NCBI RefSeq assembly: GCF_015832195.1
Contig: NC_052045.1
Location: forward strand, 5,828,001-5,892,000
Origin: Motacilla alba alba
Taxonomy: Eukaryota > Chordata > Aves > Passeriformes > Motacillidae
Direction: 5' to 3'
Length of the DNA: 64,000 nt
Each line of letters begins with the position of its first letter. Within the stretch, counting starts at the first letter, position 1. Below, piece by piece: positions 46,652 to 58,645 of the stretch. The notes beneath the pieces were generated by a model. The model searched no databases, was not told where the DNA came from, and worked only from the letters and a program-made list of their open reading frames with translations. The position numbers were made by a program, and so were the translations under genes.

Positions 46652-46785
46652 TATAATCCCAGTATTATTTAGGTGAGAAGAAACCTTGCAGACCACCTTG
46701 TTCCAATGCCTGCCAAGGGCAGGGACACTTTCCACTCTCCCAGGTCAAACCTGGCTTTGGGCACTTCCAGGGATGTGGCAGGCAC
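46652..46785 (-). mobile_element. CR1 3'-end fragment, antisense (left half of inverted pair)
   Basis: Plus-strand text runs atcccagtattatttaggtg, agaagaaaccttgcagacca, ccttgttccaatgcctgcca, gggcagggacactttccact and ctcccaggtcaaacctggct, then gggcacttccagggatg. This is the antisense CR1 tail order with a small internal deletion. Confidence 0.88.
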
Positions 46786-46805
46786 ATCTGGGATGAGCAG
46801 CCACA

Positions 46806-46937
46806 GCAGGCCAGGTTGGACAGGCCTTGGAGCAACCTGGGATAGTGGAAGGTGTCCCTGCCCAGGGCAGGGTGTGACACTGGATGAGCTTTAAGGTCCC
46901 TTCCATCCTAACCCGTTCTGGGACTCTGGGATTCTCC
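46806..46937 (+). mobile_element. CR1 3'-end fragment, sense (right half of inverted pair)
   Basis: Text runs gcaggccaggttggacaggc, cttggagcaacctgggatag, tggaaggtgtccctgcccag, tgagctttaaggtcccttcc and gttctgggactctgggattc. It lies about 20 bases from an antisense copy of the same CR1 segment, so the two could pair over roughly 100 bases. Confidence 0.92.
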
Positions 46938-48721
46938 AGGCAGATCTGAGCACATCTGGCAGATGCGCAGCTGGATGCTGCTCTGCCAAGGAGCTTGGTT
47001 ATCCCAATTTGGGAACCTGCAAGAACCCCTCAGGACAGTTTGTTGGAAATGTGGCTTTGCACTCTTGGGATGCAGCTTTCTCCCATGCCTTTATCCCAGT
47101 TTTAGTGCCCTGAAGAGCACCAGGAACACTGCAGACATCCCTGGGGGGTATCCTGTATCCTCAGGTCTAAATTGTTTCTGTCACCAAATGATTTCACTGG
47201 CACTGGTTTCACATCTGTCTCTTCCTGCCCTGACCAGCATTCCCACGTGCCCACAGAAGGACCAGCTGCCCTTGGACTCTGCCAGCAGCCCCACGCTCAT
47301 CCTCATGAATCCAAGGAAGCCTCAATTAAACAGGATTACTGCTAACACAGGAAAATGGAGAGCAGGAAGCCTGAGGTGTAAACAGAGCCGTGGAACAGCT
47401 CAAACACACGAACACACAGAGCAGCAGCTCCCCGAGGTCCTCGGGCTGCAGAGATGTTCCCGTAAATCACTGGGGAACCCCTGGGAATTGGTACAACCAC
47501 CCTGAGGGCAGAGCCTGCTGCTCTCCCTGCCTGGGCGCAGCTCGTTCTCTGAGCCACCCCATGGATCCCGCCGGGATTTCCCTGGAGTGAGGCACTGCTG
47601 AGCGTGAGGAATTGCTGCGGCAGGGCCGGGGTGATGGATGGACTCGAACTTCCCGAGTGTGATGAGCCCCGGACAGGCTGAAATGAGAAAGGTGCTGAAT
47701 TCCCTTCCTCACCTGGAATTGAAATGTAAATGAAGCTGTTTTCCAGATAATCCGACTGATTTCAAGCTCATTCCTGCTGCATCCCGGGGCTCTGCACTCT
47801 GCACTCACCTCAGGATCTGCCTCCTGGGAAATATTCCCAATTATCTGCTCTCCCTGCCTGCCCCATTCCTCACAAAATGACTCGCTCCGATTTTTGCAAC
47901 GCTGTTCCCAGAGGAATCAGAGCATTTCCAGTGGGATGTTTCCTGAGTGAGATGTTTCCAAGGTGGTTGGAACTGGGGGAGGGGGGTCTGCAGAGCCCCT
48001 GTTTCACCCACCCCCAGCCAAAGGTGCCTCCCCATCTCCCTGGAGGAGCCAAAACTCAGTGGAACAGCTCAAAAGAAAAGGTCAAAACCCTTTGAAATCA
48101 GCAGAGCACCAGGGGTGTCAGCAGCATCCCTGTCCCTGTGTCACCTGAGGTTCCTCAGCCACAGCCTGGCGCTGTCACTGAGCCACAAGATCATTGAGAT
48201 CTCGTAACGGGCTGGAGTTCATGAAATGATAAAGCTGAGTGACTTTAGCCTGATTGAAGCAAAATATTTAGAGAAGGCCTTCCAGTGTTTATAGTAGGGG
48301 TTTGGAATTTTTATTTCATTGGAAATTTGGAGCTGCTGACACTGTTGCTCAAATCTGGGATGAAAGAAGACTGGAACAGTGGTGTTTTTGGCTGACTGGG
48401 AATGTTGTGCTGCAGCCAGCTCTAACAGCCTTGTCTTATTCCCCTCCAAGCCGAGGATAAAAGAGAAATATTTTCACTCTCCCAAAGAAAGCCAGAACAA
48501 AATTCCTAACCTAAGTTTGCAACAGCTGGGGAAGGAGAAGGCTCCTCAGGTGACTTCCAAAAGTTTGCAGTGATTGAAGTGTCTGAACTGATGCTGCAGG
48601 TGAGCTACAACCTGGGAACATCAATATTTTCCATACTGGGCTGCTCCTTCAGAACCCTAATCTATTGGACACTGCTTTGGGAGCATTCCAAGGTGCACCT
48701 GATTGGGAATAACATTATTTG
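46938..48721. other. unique sequence, no gene seen
   Basis: No transposon or RNA gene recognised. Confidence 0.35.
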
Positions 48722-48956
48722 CAGGAACGGCTTCAGATTTAAATGGGATATTGAGAAGAAATTCTTCCCTGTGAGTGTGGAGAGGCTCTGGCACAGATTG
48801 CTCAGAGAAGCTGTGGCTGCCCCAACCCTGGAAGTGTCCAAGGCCAGGTTGGAGAGGGCTTGGAGTCACCTGGGACAGTGGAAGGTGTCCCCACCCATGG
48901 CAAGTATTGGGATGGGATGAGTTTTAAGGTCTCTTCCATCCCAAACCATCCTGGGA
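48722..48956 (+). mobile_element. CR1 LINE 3'-end fragment, sense
   Basis: Text order: aacggcttcagatttaaatg, ggatattgagaagaaattct, ctctggcacagattgctcag, agaagctgtggctgcccca, gtccaaggccaggttggaga and gacagtggaaggtgtcccc. It ends in gggatgggatgagttttaag and tcttccatcccaaaccatcc. The gggatgggatgag passage has two GGATG units, the unexpanded form of the array seen at 33795. Confidence 0.92.
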
Positions 48957-50698
48957 ACATCCCTGTTGGCTTGAGTCCTTGCATGTGCTGGAGAGATGTT
49001 TCTAGCTCTGGAAGACTTCATTCATTTTTAAATTTCCCTTCTCACATCTCTCCTGCAATGACCTGGACTTAATAATTTAAGGAATTTCATTGAGTTGCTG
49101 TGGAATTCTGAGCTGCAGGACAGGGAGAGCTGGGTGCTCCCTCTGGTGGGGCTGGCACAGGGGGCTGCTGCCAGGTCCCACAGCTGCTCCTCCAGACGTG
49201 AGCCAGCCCTTGAGGTGTCAGGGACTGGGCATCTGCCAGGGCTGAAACCCCATTTCCCTTCCCTCAGGTGGGGCTCTGCTGGGAGAGCTGGGAGGAGCTG
49301 GGAATGCTGTGAGTGCAGGTGGATGGAGGGAGGCAAAGCCTTAGAATGTCCATTAAAAGGAGATCAGTCTTATTCCAGGCGTGGTAGAAAGATGGAAGGG
49401 CTTCTCTTCTCCCTCCCAGGAAATCCCCATCCCATTGAGCTCATGTGTGTCCTCGTTTGGAAGCTCCCACCACGTCTCTGTAAAGAGCCAAGCCCTGAGC
49501 TGAGCTCAGCTCCTGCGGCTGCTCAATCAATACTCCCTTCCCAGGTTAATGCAGCTCAATTAAGGGAAAACCCCGTGGGAATGGGAATAAGTGTGGGTTT
49601 GGATGGAGTGAACAGCAGGTCCCTGTAACCCAGCTCCCAGAGCAATCAAACCCAGCCTGCTGTGCCCGCAGAGCTCTCCCAGAGCCAGGTGTCTGCATGG
49701 GACCCGTCAGCACCCCAGATCTCCAAGGAATTGGCTTTGGGAACAGCCTGCAGATCCTTCCCCAGCCTGGGAATGCTCTGGGTGTGGCAGCAACAGGAGC
49801 AGTAGGGAGGGACACAGGACCCCCTTCGCCAGGGAGCGATGGAGCTGGGAGAAGTCTCCAGCTGAAACACGGAGAATTTTGGCTCCCTGTGCCCACAGAG
49901 CTCTTTGTGTCCCCACGCTGGGCTGGCAGGATGAAACCTGCAGCAAATGATCGCAAGCAAAGTGAGGAGGGAAGCTCCTGTCTCTGGCAGAGGACATTAG
50001 AGGGGAGGAGGACAGGGATGATGTACGAGAGACAGGAGTGTTCCCCCCCTCCTTCCTTCCTCTAATGAATTTTTCCCATTAGCTGGAGGTGATTTTGTGA
50101 AATCCATGCTGACTCTGATGTCACAGCTCCTTCCTCCTTCTGTGAGGACAGGAGAGAGGGACAGCACTGCAGAGATCCAGGACTGAGGCTGTCACCTGGA
50201 ATGCAGGACCCAGCAGTGACCTGTGAGAGAGACTCCTTTGGTGACCCAAGTAAATAAAGTGCAGGGAGCAGCCCCTTGGTGATGTGGGGAGGGAGGAATG
50301 GGATCCATTATTCCCTTCTGTGATAAGTCCTTGGCTGGGCTGGCAGTTGGAATCAGGAAGATCATTTCTCTAATCCAGATGGTTAATAAATGTGGATTGC
50401 TTTGCTAAAACCACTTGACAAAATGCAATTACTGCTGGCTGCAGAGCTTCCAGACAAGGAGCCAGGCTGGGAGCAGGCTCTGCTCTGGCTGGAAAAGCCA
50501 CAGGGCTGAGGGAACTGCTGGAATTTCTGGGGCCATCCCAGCAAAGGACTCAGAGGCATTTCCTACACTCACCTGTCCTTGGGAACTTGAGGTGTTCTCC
50601 TGTACCTGCACCCTGATGCTCAGCACAAAGTGCTGGTGCTGATCCCACTCTCTGCTCTTGGCATGTCCAGGCTGGGATATGGACACAGGGCCTGGCTG
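48957..50698. other. unique sequence, no gene seen
   Basis: No transposon, RNA gene or exon recognised. Confidence 0.35.
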
Positions 50699-51212
50699 AG
50701 GGAGGGATTGTCCCGCTCTGCTCTGCCCTGGGGCAGCCTCATCTCGAGCCCTGGGGCAGTTCTGGGCACGGCAATATCAGAAAGATCTAAAGCTGTCAGG
50801 GAGTGTCCAAAGGAGGGACACGGGGATGGCTGAGGGAGCCACTGAGGGAATTTTGATTGCCCAGCCTGGAGGAGACTGAGGGCAGAGCTGAGCAGGGGCT
50901 GCAGCTCCTCCCGAAGGGCAGCTCCAATCTCTGCTCTCTGTGAGCAGGGACATGACGACCCAGGGAATGGATGGGGCTGTTTCAGAGATTTAAGTGGTTA
51001 CCAAGAAAAGGTTCTTCCCCCAGAGGGTGTTGAGTGCTAAACAGGCTCCCCAGGGAATGGGCACAGCCCCAAAACCGCCAGAGCTCCAGGAGTGTTTGGA
51101 CAGCACTCCCAAGGATGCACAGGGTGGGATTGCTGGGGTGTCTGTGCACAGCCTGGAGTTGGACTCAATGATCCTGGTGGCTCTCCAACGCAGGAGATTC
51201 TCTGATTCTCTA
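50699..51212 (+). mobile_element. longest CR1 LINE fragment in window, sense
   Basis: It starts with agggagggattgtcccgctc and gggcagcctcatctcgagcc. It continues through tgtccaaaggagggacacgg (the conserved cargo of the CR1 3' coding region), ttgcccagcctggaggagac and gcagctccaatctctgctct. Then come gaaaaggttcttcccccaga, gggaatgggcacagccccaa and gtgtttggacagcactccca, ending with agttggactcaatgatcct and attctctgattctc. The ending belongs to a CR1 subfamily different from those at 8475 and 41780 (gttggactcaatgatcc in place of the atcttaaggtccc type). No intact open frame. Confidence 0.92.
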
Positions 51213-52261
51213 ATTCCATGTTTTATTGGTGCTCCTTGGCTGTGGGAGCAGCTGGGCTCCTCCTGGCTGGGAGCCCCTTGGGAAACATCCCCCAGCACTG
51301 GGGTAAGGAGCCGTGGTGGGTGCAGGGCTGGATTCTGGGCTGGAGCCCACTTTGAGGTTTCATTGCAGCCTTGCACAAGAAGCAGTTTGGAGGTTAAAAG
51401 CAGCACACTTGTGTTTATTTCTCCACTTTGGCACATCTGCTACTCACTAAAGCTATTTTGGGGGCTCTAAAAGTGGCAGTTTTAGAGAGCTCTAAATGGG
51501 TCAGCAATTTCCGGGTTTTTTCTCTTCTGAAAAAAAAATATAATTTGAACCACAGATGGGAGACATTCAAAAGGGTTAAGAGAAGGTTTTAGGGACACCT
51601 CTTCCATCCCCAGGTGAGACAGGTCTGGGAGTGAAATGAATGAACATTCACATTCAGGGCTCTCCCCTTTTGAATCCATCTCACCCCATCCTTACACCAA
51701 CCCTGGGGCATGGATAGAATCCTATAGAATCCCATGTCCTCACATAAGGGATGTGATTCCAGGTGGATTTTCCTCGACTTGCCCTGGTGGGAAGTAAACC
51801 AGGGGTGAGTCTATGGTGAGCAGCACTTTCCAGTCTGAGCTCAAAGCAGAGATGGGGTTCTCTCTCTGTTCACACTTCAATTTCAAATCCCATCTCCAGG
51901 CCGGGCTCCCGGAGCTTCTCCAGCCCCAGGAATGCTCCCTGGGAGCTTTCTAGGTCAAACAGTTATTTTTTTAGAGGAAACACTTAAAACTAAAATGCTG
52001 CAGAATTTCCCCTGAGGTTACAGAGTTTGTTTAGGCTTCTCCAGGCAGAGGATCTCAATCACTGGGAACTGCAAACCTCCCCCAGACGTTCATCCCGCTC
52101 CCGTGGCAGGCACAGCCCAGTTTCCAAGTTTGCACAGCAAACAACAACACCAGAGCTGCTCCCTCCACACATCAACTTCCAAGGGAATGGCAGAGCTGAG
52201 CGAGGAAGAGGAGCAGGGACTGAGGAGCCCAGAGCAGGGACCCCACGGGCAGGAGCAGGCA
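51213..52261. other. unique sequence, nothing seen
   Basis: A short A-run near 51530-51538 and an AT-rich passage around 51960-52030 (agttatttttttagaggaaa). No gene recognised. Confidence 0.35.
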
Positions 52262-52318
52262 CAGGTTGGATCAATGATCTTAAAGGTCTTTTCCAGCCTA
52301 AATGATTCCATGATCCCA
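52262..52318 (+). mobile_element. CR1 terminal tail fragment, sense
   Basis: caggttggatcaatgatctt, aaaggtcttttccagcctaa and atgattccatgatcc are the last 55 or so bases of a CR1 copy. It is truncated very close to the 3' end. Confidence 0.8.
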
Positions 52319-53089
52319 CAAGGCCTGGGAGCTGCTCTCCAGCCCCTTGGCAAGCCACAGCATCCCAGGGAGGAGGATGGGGAGGCTCCGTGGGAGGGGG
52401 TTACCAGCGGGTCAGGAGGAGGATGAGGGGCAAGGAAGAAGGAGAGGGCAGAGGGGCAGAGCAGGCCATGTCTCCCTCCCATCCTCAAATGCAAAACATT
52501 CCCTCTGACCTCCTGGATTTCCATCTAAAAGTAACCCATTCTCAGTGCCGTGGTGGCTCAGAGAAACACAATTTATCACAACACAAAGGCAGGGTTGGGG
52601 ATGTGCATTTGACGGTGGCAAGGGGCAGGTTTAGACCCTGATCAGTGAGTTCTAAGAGAGCTTTTTGGAGGCAGAGAGACCCCAGGGTGGGATTTGAAGG
52701 TGGATTTTTGGTCTGGAGGAGGTCACATCCACTTGATGGTCGATGTTTGTGCCAATGCCATTTGCGCTTGGGTGCCCGTAGCGCCAGCCAAACCTTGGGC
52801 CAGGTTCTCCACAAGCATCTCCTCCAAAACCCATGGAAATCAGCACTGAAGCAGCTGAGGAGTGACCCCACCGTTCCACAGACATTTCTGCTTCCCAGTG
52901 AACGTTGGCCTGCTCGAGCTGCTGCCTCTCCCAGGATGCTGCTTCCCAGCTCATCCTCTTGGAGCAGTTACCCCGCTGTGGATCCGCCTTTGCAGAGCCG
53001 GCTCTCCAGTGGGGAGAGGAGCTCTGGGTGGAAGGACTGGAGGCAAGTCAGAGCTAGGAAAGCAATCAATTGTTCGTTAATGGAGTTAC
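52319..53089. other. unique sequence, no gene seen
   Basis: No transposon, RNA gene or exon recognised. Confidence 0.35.
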
Positions 53090-53350
53090 AGTAAAGATGT
53101 TATCCAAAACCACCGTGGCTGCCTAATTATTCATAACATCCCTCTGGAGATTCTCCTTTTGGCAAACTGTGAATCTCTGCTTTGTTGCCACAATAAAAGC
53201 AGTTTCAGGGCTGTAAATGAGAGGGTACAAATTACCATGGAGGCCCTGACAATATGGCAGCTCCCGAGCCTTGGATTACATGGTAATTTCCATGCAATAT
53301 CCAGGTTATTACATGGTAAGTGCCATGTCATTACAGGCTAAATGAATGAT
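53090..53350. promoter_or_regulatory. candidate conserved element with repeated ATTACATGGTAA
   Basis: A sharply bounded AT-rich island: ggctgcctaattattcataa, gccacaataaaagcagtttc, agggctgtaaatgagagg. The word attacatggtaa occurs at 53275 and 53308 in direct repeat, and its inverse core attaccatgg at 53231. Spacing of the direct repeats is 33 bases, three helical turns. Compositional and motif evidence only. Confidence 0.36.
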
Positions 53351-54929
53351 TATCACCCCTGCTTGACAAATTCACCTGACAAATTTTCCTCCCTCCTCAG
53401 TCTCTGGGATGTCTGCAGGCAGGATGCTGTTTCCATGAGGAGCAGCGTGGTCGGGGTGGGCTCTTCCACCCCTGGATTTTCCCAGTCCCTCCTGGGCTGT
53501 GCCCATGGGCAGCACAGGGTTGGATGGGCTGTGTAAAGCTGTGACCCAGCTCTGTGTGTGTGTGTTCCAGACACAAAATACTGATAGGAATTTTGGAATA
53601 TCCATGCCAGTGGAAACAGCTTCAAAGTCCCCCAAAGGAACAGAAATGCTCCAGTGCAGCTGAAGGAACTGTTTGAAAATCCTGAGTTAACAGGAGTAGA
53701 AAATTATTTACAGTCTTCTTTCAGCTTTATCATTCATGTCCTGAATATTCCAAAGCTTCTCTGCACACACTGGGAAACAGCTCCAACTGGGGAGTGGAAG
53801 TTTTTCTCTTTGTACAACTTAAGGCTGCTTAAAACTGCCACAGACCTGATCCACAGTTTTGTGACACCTTTAAATTCTCTTGCAGTAGCATTGAAGAGGT
53901 CTCATGGATTTAATGAATGGCCACAGTCTTGTGCAGAACAAGAATTCAGCTGTTCAGGGAACTCAGGGCCTGTGAATGTCCATGGTTTTTCCACAGGAAT
54001 ATCAATGAGTGTCTGTATTTAGCCTATAGATCTTTCTAGAGCATGGTCAGGCCCAGCCTGGTGATGTTTGATGGGTGTTAGGGACATCCAGCCTGAATAT
54101 CACCACAGGGAGGGATGTTCAGCCACAGGCAATCAATGCCACTTCCTAGACTGGGAGTTCTACCCTGGAGAATAAACCATCAACAAGAAAGAAAAAGATT
54201 CAGAAATGTCAAATCCTTTAAGCCCTAACACTTCCCTGGGCCTCAGAAGTTCCAGCCCCCACATTCCTTCAGGGTTTGTATTTTATTTGCGCTGGTATCC
54301 CCTGGGAAGCCAAACTCTGGACGGGCCCAAAGCTCCACATCTCCTCCTGTGCCTCCTCAACGTGTTTCCTTCCCGTCCTGCTCATGCTAAGGACTGACAA
54401 CCCAGAAAAAATGGTGCAAATATTTGTCCCATGTCCCCTCCCCAGGCAGACTGAGAGATGAAAAGGGATCTCCCTTTGATATTCCAAACATCCCATGTGC
54501 ACACAGGCCCAGATCCCACACATGGCTCCCAGGTTCCTTGGCAGGACACCTGTATCCCAACTATTCCCACTGCTCAGAGACTTCCATGGGAAACTGCTCT
54601 GCTTTGACCCTAAAACCACAACTACAGCAGCTTTGGAAACCTCCTTCTGTCCTGCACCATCACAGACACCAGAGCAACACCCTGGTTATTCCTGGGTAAC
54701 CAGCTCCGTGTTGTCCCTGCCCAACCTGGCCAGTTTGGAATTGGAAATCATCACCAGCCTCTTGGCACAGTGACAGTTATCTTGCAGTAACTTTAAAAAC
54801 AATCACAATCCACGAGGACAAGCAACATTCCCGAGCCTTCTGATGGTATTTACGAAGCTCAGAGTTGGCTTGAGATGGAAAAGAAGAAAACAGCCCACGT
54901 AGATCTGGAGCTGCTGAAAGGGCAAAGGA
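53351..54929. other. unique sequence, no gene seen
   Basis: A short TG run (about 53552-53565). No transposon or exon recognised. Confidence 0.35.
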
Positions 54930-55075
54930 GAGAATCATGGCATCAATCATATGGGTTGGAAAAGACCTCAAAGATCATCAGGTCCAACCATCAGCCCAGC
55001 ATATTCCCCACCAAACCACATCAAGTGCCACATCCCCATGAGTTTCGAACACTTCCAGGGATGGTGAGGGGCTGG
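54930..55075 (-). mobile_element. CR1 LINE 3'-end fragment, antisense
   Basis: Plus-strand text: gagaatcatggcatcaatca, tatgggttggaaaagacctc, aaagatcatcaggtccaacc, ccaccaaaccacatcaagtg and gaacacttccagggatggtg. This is the same subfamily type as the copy at 15011. Confidence 0.93.
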
Positions 55076-55299
55076 CCATTGTTCCTCTGCTGTCCCGGCC
55101 CAGGAATGAGTCCCCAGTCCCTCTGCAGAGTAAGGAGCAAACCATTCTGAGATCTGAGACTGTTCCTCAGGATCACCATGGCTAAAATTGCTGCCCCATT
55201 GCTCCAGCAGCATCCCAGGGCAGGCTCTGCCAGCCCCCTGCCACCAGGGCCCGTGGGCTCTTCCTGTGGGTGCCAGTGCTGCTGCAGCAGCTCCGAGGG

Positions 55300-55495
55300 A
55301 CAATTAGGCTTCATCAGGCAGCGCTGACATTTAGCATCAACCCCCCCTCCCATCGCCTGCCTGAATTTCCTTGCTCGCCTTTCAGAGCAAGAAATAAATG
55401 GTGCATTAGAGAGAAGGAGAGAGAGATGAGCTTTATTAGCTGTTTATGGAAGAAATTAAAATTGCTCATTAGAAACCACGACACCGGCAGTGCCC
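55300..55495. promoter_or_regulatory. candidate conserved non-coding element
   Basis: ggacaattaggcttcatcag, ctgacatttagcatcaaccc, gcaagaaataaatggtgcat, gatgagctttattagctgtt and gaaattaaaattgctcatta. AT-rich with evenly spread homeodomain-type cores, then an abrupt change to CpG-rich DNA at 55490. Compositional evidence only. Confidence 0.33.
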
Positions 55496-56190
55496 CCCTC
55501 CCTGGCAGAGCCCCGATGGTTCCGTGGGGAGCACTCGCCTCGTATTTATTTGGGCTGGCACCTGCCCGGCGCCTCCCTGCCCTTCTGCAGATGGGTACGG
55601 GGGGACTGCAGGGAAATGTCACCGCTCCTTCCCCCTCCCGAGTCACTCCTCGTGGTCGGCATCGGCGCCGGCAGCTCGGGATGCTCGGCTGTGCCGCAGA
55701 GCACCCAGGGCTCGCTGCGCTTTGGTGGAGAGGATGCGAGGGGCCAGGAGGTGACCTGGTGGCTGTGCCCCCCCTCTGTGCTATTCCTGGGTGGAATGGC
55801 AGCCCCAGCCAGAGCAGTCCTGGAGCTCAGCACGGTAGAGAGGTGGCTTTTCCTCTCCATGTGTCACCTCCTGGGCAGGCACTGGTTCCACGTTACCATT
55901 TTATGCCGAAAACATCTAACACAAGAGCTTGTTGGCAAGTTTCGGGGCTGCGGCTCAACCAGCTCTGCCCATTGCCAGCTTGGCCTCCTGCTCTTCCTTT
56001 TCCTCTTCCTGCTTTGCCCTCACCATGCCCTCCTGCCCTTCCCATCAGCCCCACCGTGCTCTGCCCACCGAGCTGCCCGTCCTGGCTGTGCTGTGACCCC
56101 GCCGTGCCGGGGGGACCCGGCTGTGCCGTGCCGGTGGCACCGGGGGCAGGCGGGAGGAAGCAGGGCCAGGAGCACTTCAAAGGCTCTGTA
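55490..56190. other. GC- and CpG-rich stretch, possible minor CpG island
   Basis: CpG clusters at 55540-55700 and 56095-56160. A 378-codon plus frame (55270-56406) spans it because stops are rare in this composition. It starts inside an AT-rich regulatory-like island, shows no domain and lacks a plausible start context. Confidence 0.3.
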
Positions 56191-56410
56191 TCTCCTCACG
56201 CAGCTGCCATAAAAAACAATCCAGGTTTCCGCTCCCGAGTCCCGCGTTGCCCTCGCAAGGGACATCTCTGGGGGCAAACGGATAAATCTTTCATCTCCTC
56301 GCTCTGGGTTTTATTAAATGCCTCGCACATCCACAGAAAATGCGGATTGCTGATAAATTCGGACTGGTCATGGGAGAGGCAGATGGAGATTAAGTCGCTG
56401 AACTGACTGG
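56191..56410. promoter_or_regulatory. candidate conserved non-coding element
   Basis: gccataaaaaacaatccagg, caaacggataaatctttcat, ggttttattaaatgcctcgc and gattgctgataaattcgg. Low-GC words with preserved CpGs. Compositional evidence only. Confidence 0.32.
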
Positions 56411-57439
56411 AAGTTGGTTCTTTCCAGGAAGATGGAGAGCTCTGGGATGTGCTGACACTGAAAGGCACAGCCTGTCTGTGTGGCACAGCCTGGGAGAGCA
56501 CCGAGCCCACCTTGGGAGAGGTGCTGCTCTCCTGGAGAGGTGCTCACACCCTCCTGGCTCCAGGGTTGGTGCAGCACAAGCTTTGCAAAGCTCAGGATCA
56601 TGGAAAGGGTGTTTAAGCCTGGTGCAGGGACCAGCAGGGTCCTGCCCAAAGCAGTCACAGCTCAGGGAAGGGGAGGCCCCAGGGCTCTGCATCACCTGGC
56701 CCCACTCAAGGCAGGCTTCAGCAACAGCCCTGCTCCCCATCACCCCCCATACACCTGTATGGATATTCCTGGGGGATCCCTGGGAATATTGCCGGGATGT
56801 GGGTGAAAATGATGCCTCCTCACCCAAAAATCAGGCACAACTACAATGCCTGTCACAGCTGAGAGGGAACCAGGCACTCATGGAACGCAAGACTTGCTGC
56901 TCACATGGGAGGTTTGGGATGTTTCATTTTCCCTGAGCTCAAGTCCCCAAAGAAGGAACTGAAAGGAACTTGTTTAATCAACAGCTCCACGGGCTCCAAA
57001 GGGTCCTCAGACCTCTAAAATTGGGCCACAAGAATAGAGAAATAGCATCTTCTCCATATCTGGGGTGGAGGAAGGCAGGAAGTCATGGGACAAAACTGTA
57101 GCAAAAAAAAAAAATTTGTGGGTTCACAAGGAGCAACGCTTTCTTCAGCCTGGAAAGGTGACTTCAGATATGGAGGCTTCATCCCAAAGGTCTCCGGGAG
57201 CAGTTTGGGCAGCCATGGAGGGCTCAGATCTCTCAGATCTGTCTGCTTGAGGGCAGGCCCAGTAAATGTAGAAAACAATTGCCCCAAGATATGAGATGAA
57301 ATAAAATTAGGAACAAGAAGCTCAAGAATGAACTTCAAATGCCCTTTGGGGTAGCCGAGCACTCGGGGCTGTTCTAATCAGTAACCTCCCCATTCCCCAG
57401 CCACTGCAGCAAGCCCTGCTAAGCAGACAGATTTTCCAT
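56411..57439. other. unique sequence, no gene seen
   Basis: An A-run at about 57101-57113. No transposon or exon recognised. Confidence 0.35.
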
Positions 57440-57860
57440 TAAGCCTGGAAGAAATGGCAAAGTGCCTTAATGAATGTCAGAGTTAATACCCCGTTTGTTA
57501 TAGGCTGCGACTGCAATGTGATGGGTTTATAAAGCCGGCCCCTCATTACCCTTATCAATATTATTCTTACTCAGTTCCCGTCTGCAGGCCAGATCCGCAT
57601 CCAGCCCTTGGCTGCGGCTGCCTGACATGGGAGCTGCCTGCCTGAGGATCTGCAAGCCATCCTGCATCAGGGCATTTTCAAACCAGTAAAAAAGGGAATA
57701 AAATCCAAGCACTAAGGCAGGTTGAGCGTACAGAGCGTGTGTCTGAGCGAGCGCGCGGTGCGCGGCATCGCTGCAGCCGCTGCAGCTCTGATTGAAACCA
57801 GACTCAGGAAAGAAGGGCTGTAAACGTTTTTTCACTGCCTGTCCTAAGAAATTTATGTCT
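57440..57860. promoter_or_regulatory. candidate conserved non-coding element, long
   Basis: About 400 bases mixing AT-rich and CpG-retaining words: ccgtttgttataggctgcga, ctcattacccttatcaatat, gtaaaaaagggaataaaatc, cagagcgtgtgtctgagcga and gcgcgcggtgcgcggcatcg, then gctctgattgaaaccagact. The CpG knot at 57725-57775 within low-GC flanks resembles a protected regulatory core. Compositional evidence only. Confidence 0.33.
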
Positions 57861-58499
57861 CACCCACTCCATCATCTCCTTCAGGGCTGCCTTTTTTTGC
57901 AGCTGTCTTCAGAGACCATCGGCTGAGTCCCTTTATGAAGTCCAGTCCATGATGTCACCCAGAACCATAACTCACTCACCTCCCTGGCTGGGCTCTGCGC
58001 GGGGGTGCCCCATAAATAACAGCCCAGGCCGGGGGGACGCCTGCCCTGCTCGAGGAAAGCCTTCCTGACATCGGAAGGGAAGAGAGAGGAGCATGCACAT
58101 GGGGCAGGGCGACCCAGAGTGGGGTTTGATGAACACAAAACCACAACTGTGCAGAGCAAATAGGACAGAAAAATCGGCGATGTTGTGTCCAGCAGAACTT
58201 GCTCAGGAGCGGCCAAGGTGAGCCCCAGCTGCCTGGACATCCATTAAACCTTCCAGGGCTCTGCCTCATCCAGAGAAATCCAAACCATGTGCTGGAGCCC
58301 CAGCCCAGGGTGTTGTTTGCTGCCTGGGATTAAAAGGACTCAGCAGCCAGGATGGGTCCATCCTTCGGTAGCACCCAATTGGTCATGACTAAAATGTGCT
58401 CTGGCTTTGGGGTGTTTCTGGGCCCCACATCCTGGTGAAGTTGCTGCTCACCCATCACACTTCTCAAGAGCAGGTGTCCACATCAGAGAGCGCCAGGCC
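57861..58499. other. unique sequence, no gene seen
   Basis: A donor-like ggaggtgagtgag reads on the minus strand near 57980. No acceptor with a convincing frame pairs with it. Confidence 0.33.
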
Positions 58500-58645
58500 C
58501 CCGCTACGGCCCATCCCCACAGTGGGGAAGCCGAGGGTAATTGTTTCATTGTGTCTGATAACATGTGGTTTTGCCATATTTATAATCCAGCGCTATTAAA
58601 AGGGGAAAAAAGAGATCAACTCAAAATCCCTCCACCGCAGTTGGC
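58500..58645. promoter_or_regulatory. candidate conserved non-coding element
   Basis: gagggtaattgtttcattgt, gtctgataacatgtggtttt, catatttataatccagcgct and attaaaaggggaaaaaagag. RUNX-like (tgtggttt), GATA-like (tgataa) and MEF2-like (tatttataa) words sit close together. Compositional evidence only. Confidence 0.33.

Noticed and set aside
46395..46735. Poly-Arg/poly-Lys and poly-Leu frames
   Set aside because: Translation of the AAG microsatellite and the adjoining CR1.
55270..56406. 378-codon plus-strand open frame
   Set aside because: Starts in an AT-rich candidate regulatory island and continues through CpG-rich, stop-poor DNA. No domain, no splice context and no codon pattern distinct from neighbouring frames.
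57960..58080. Minus-strand exon ending in a gtgagtgag donor
   Set aside because: No acceptor with a continuous, family-like frame was found; it is near candidate regulatory DNA and the peptide is unrecognised.
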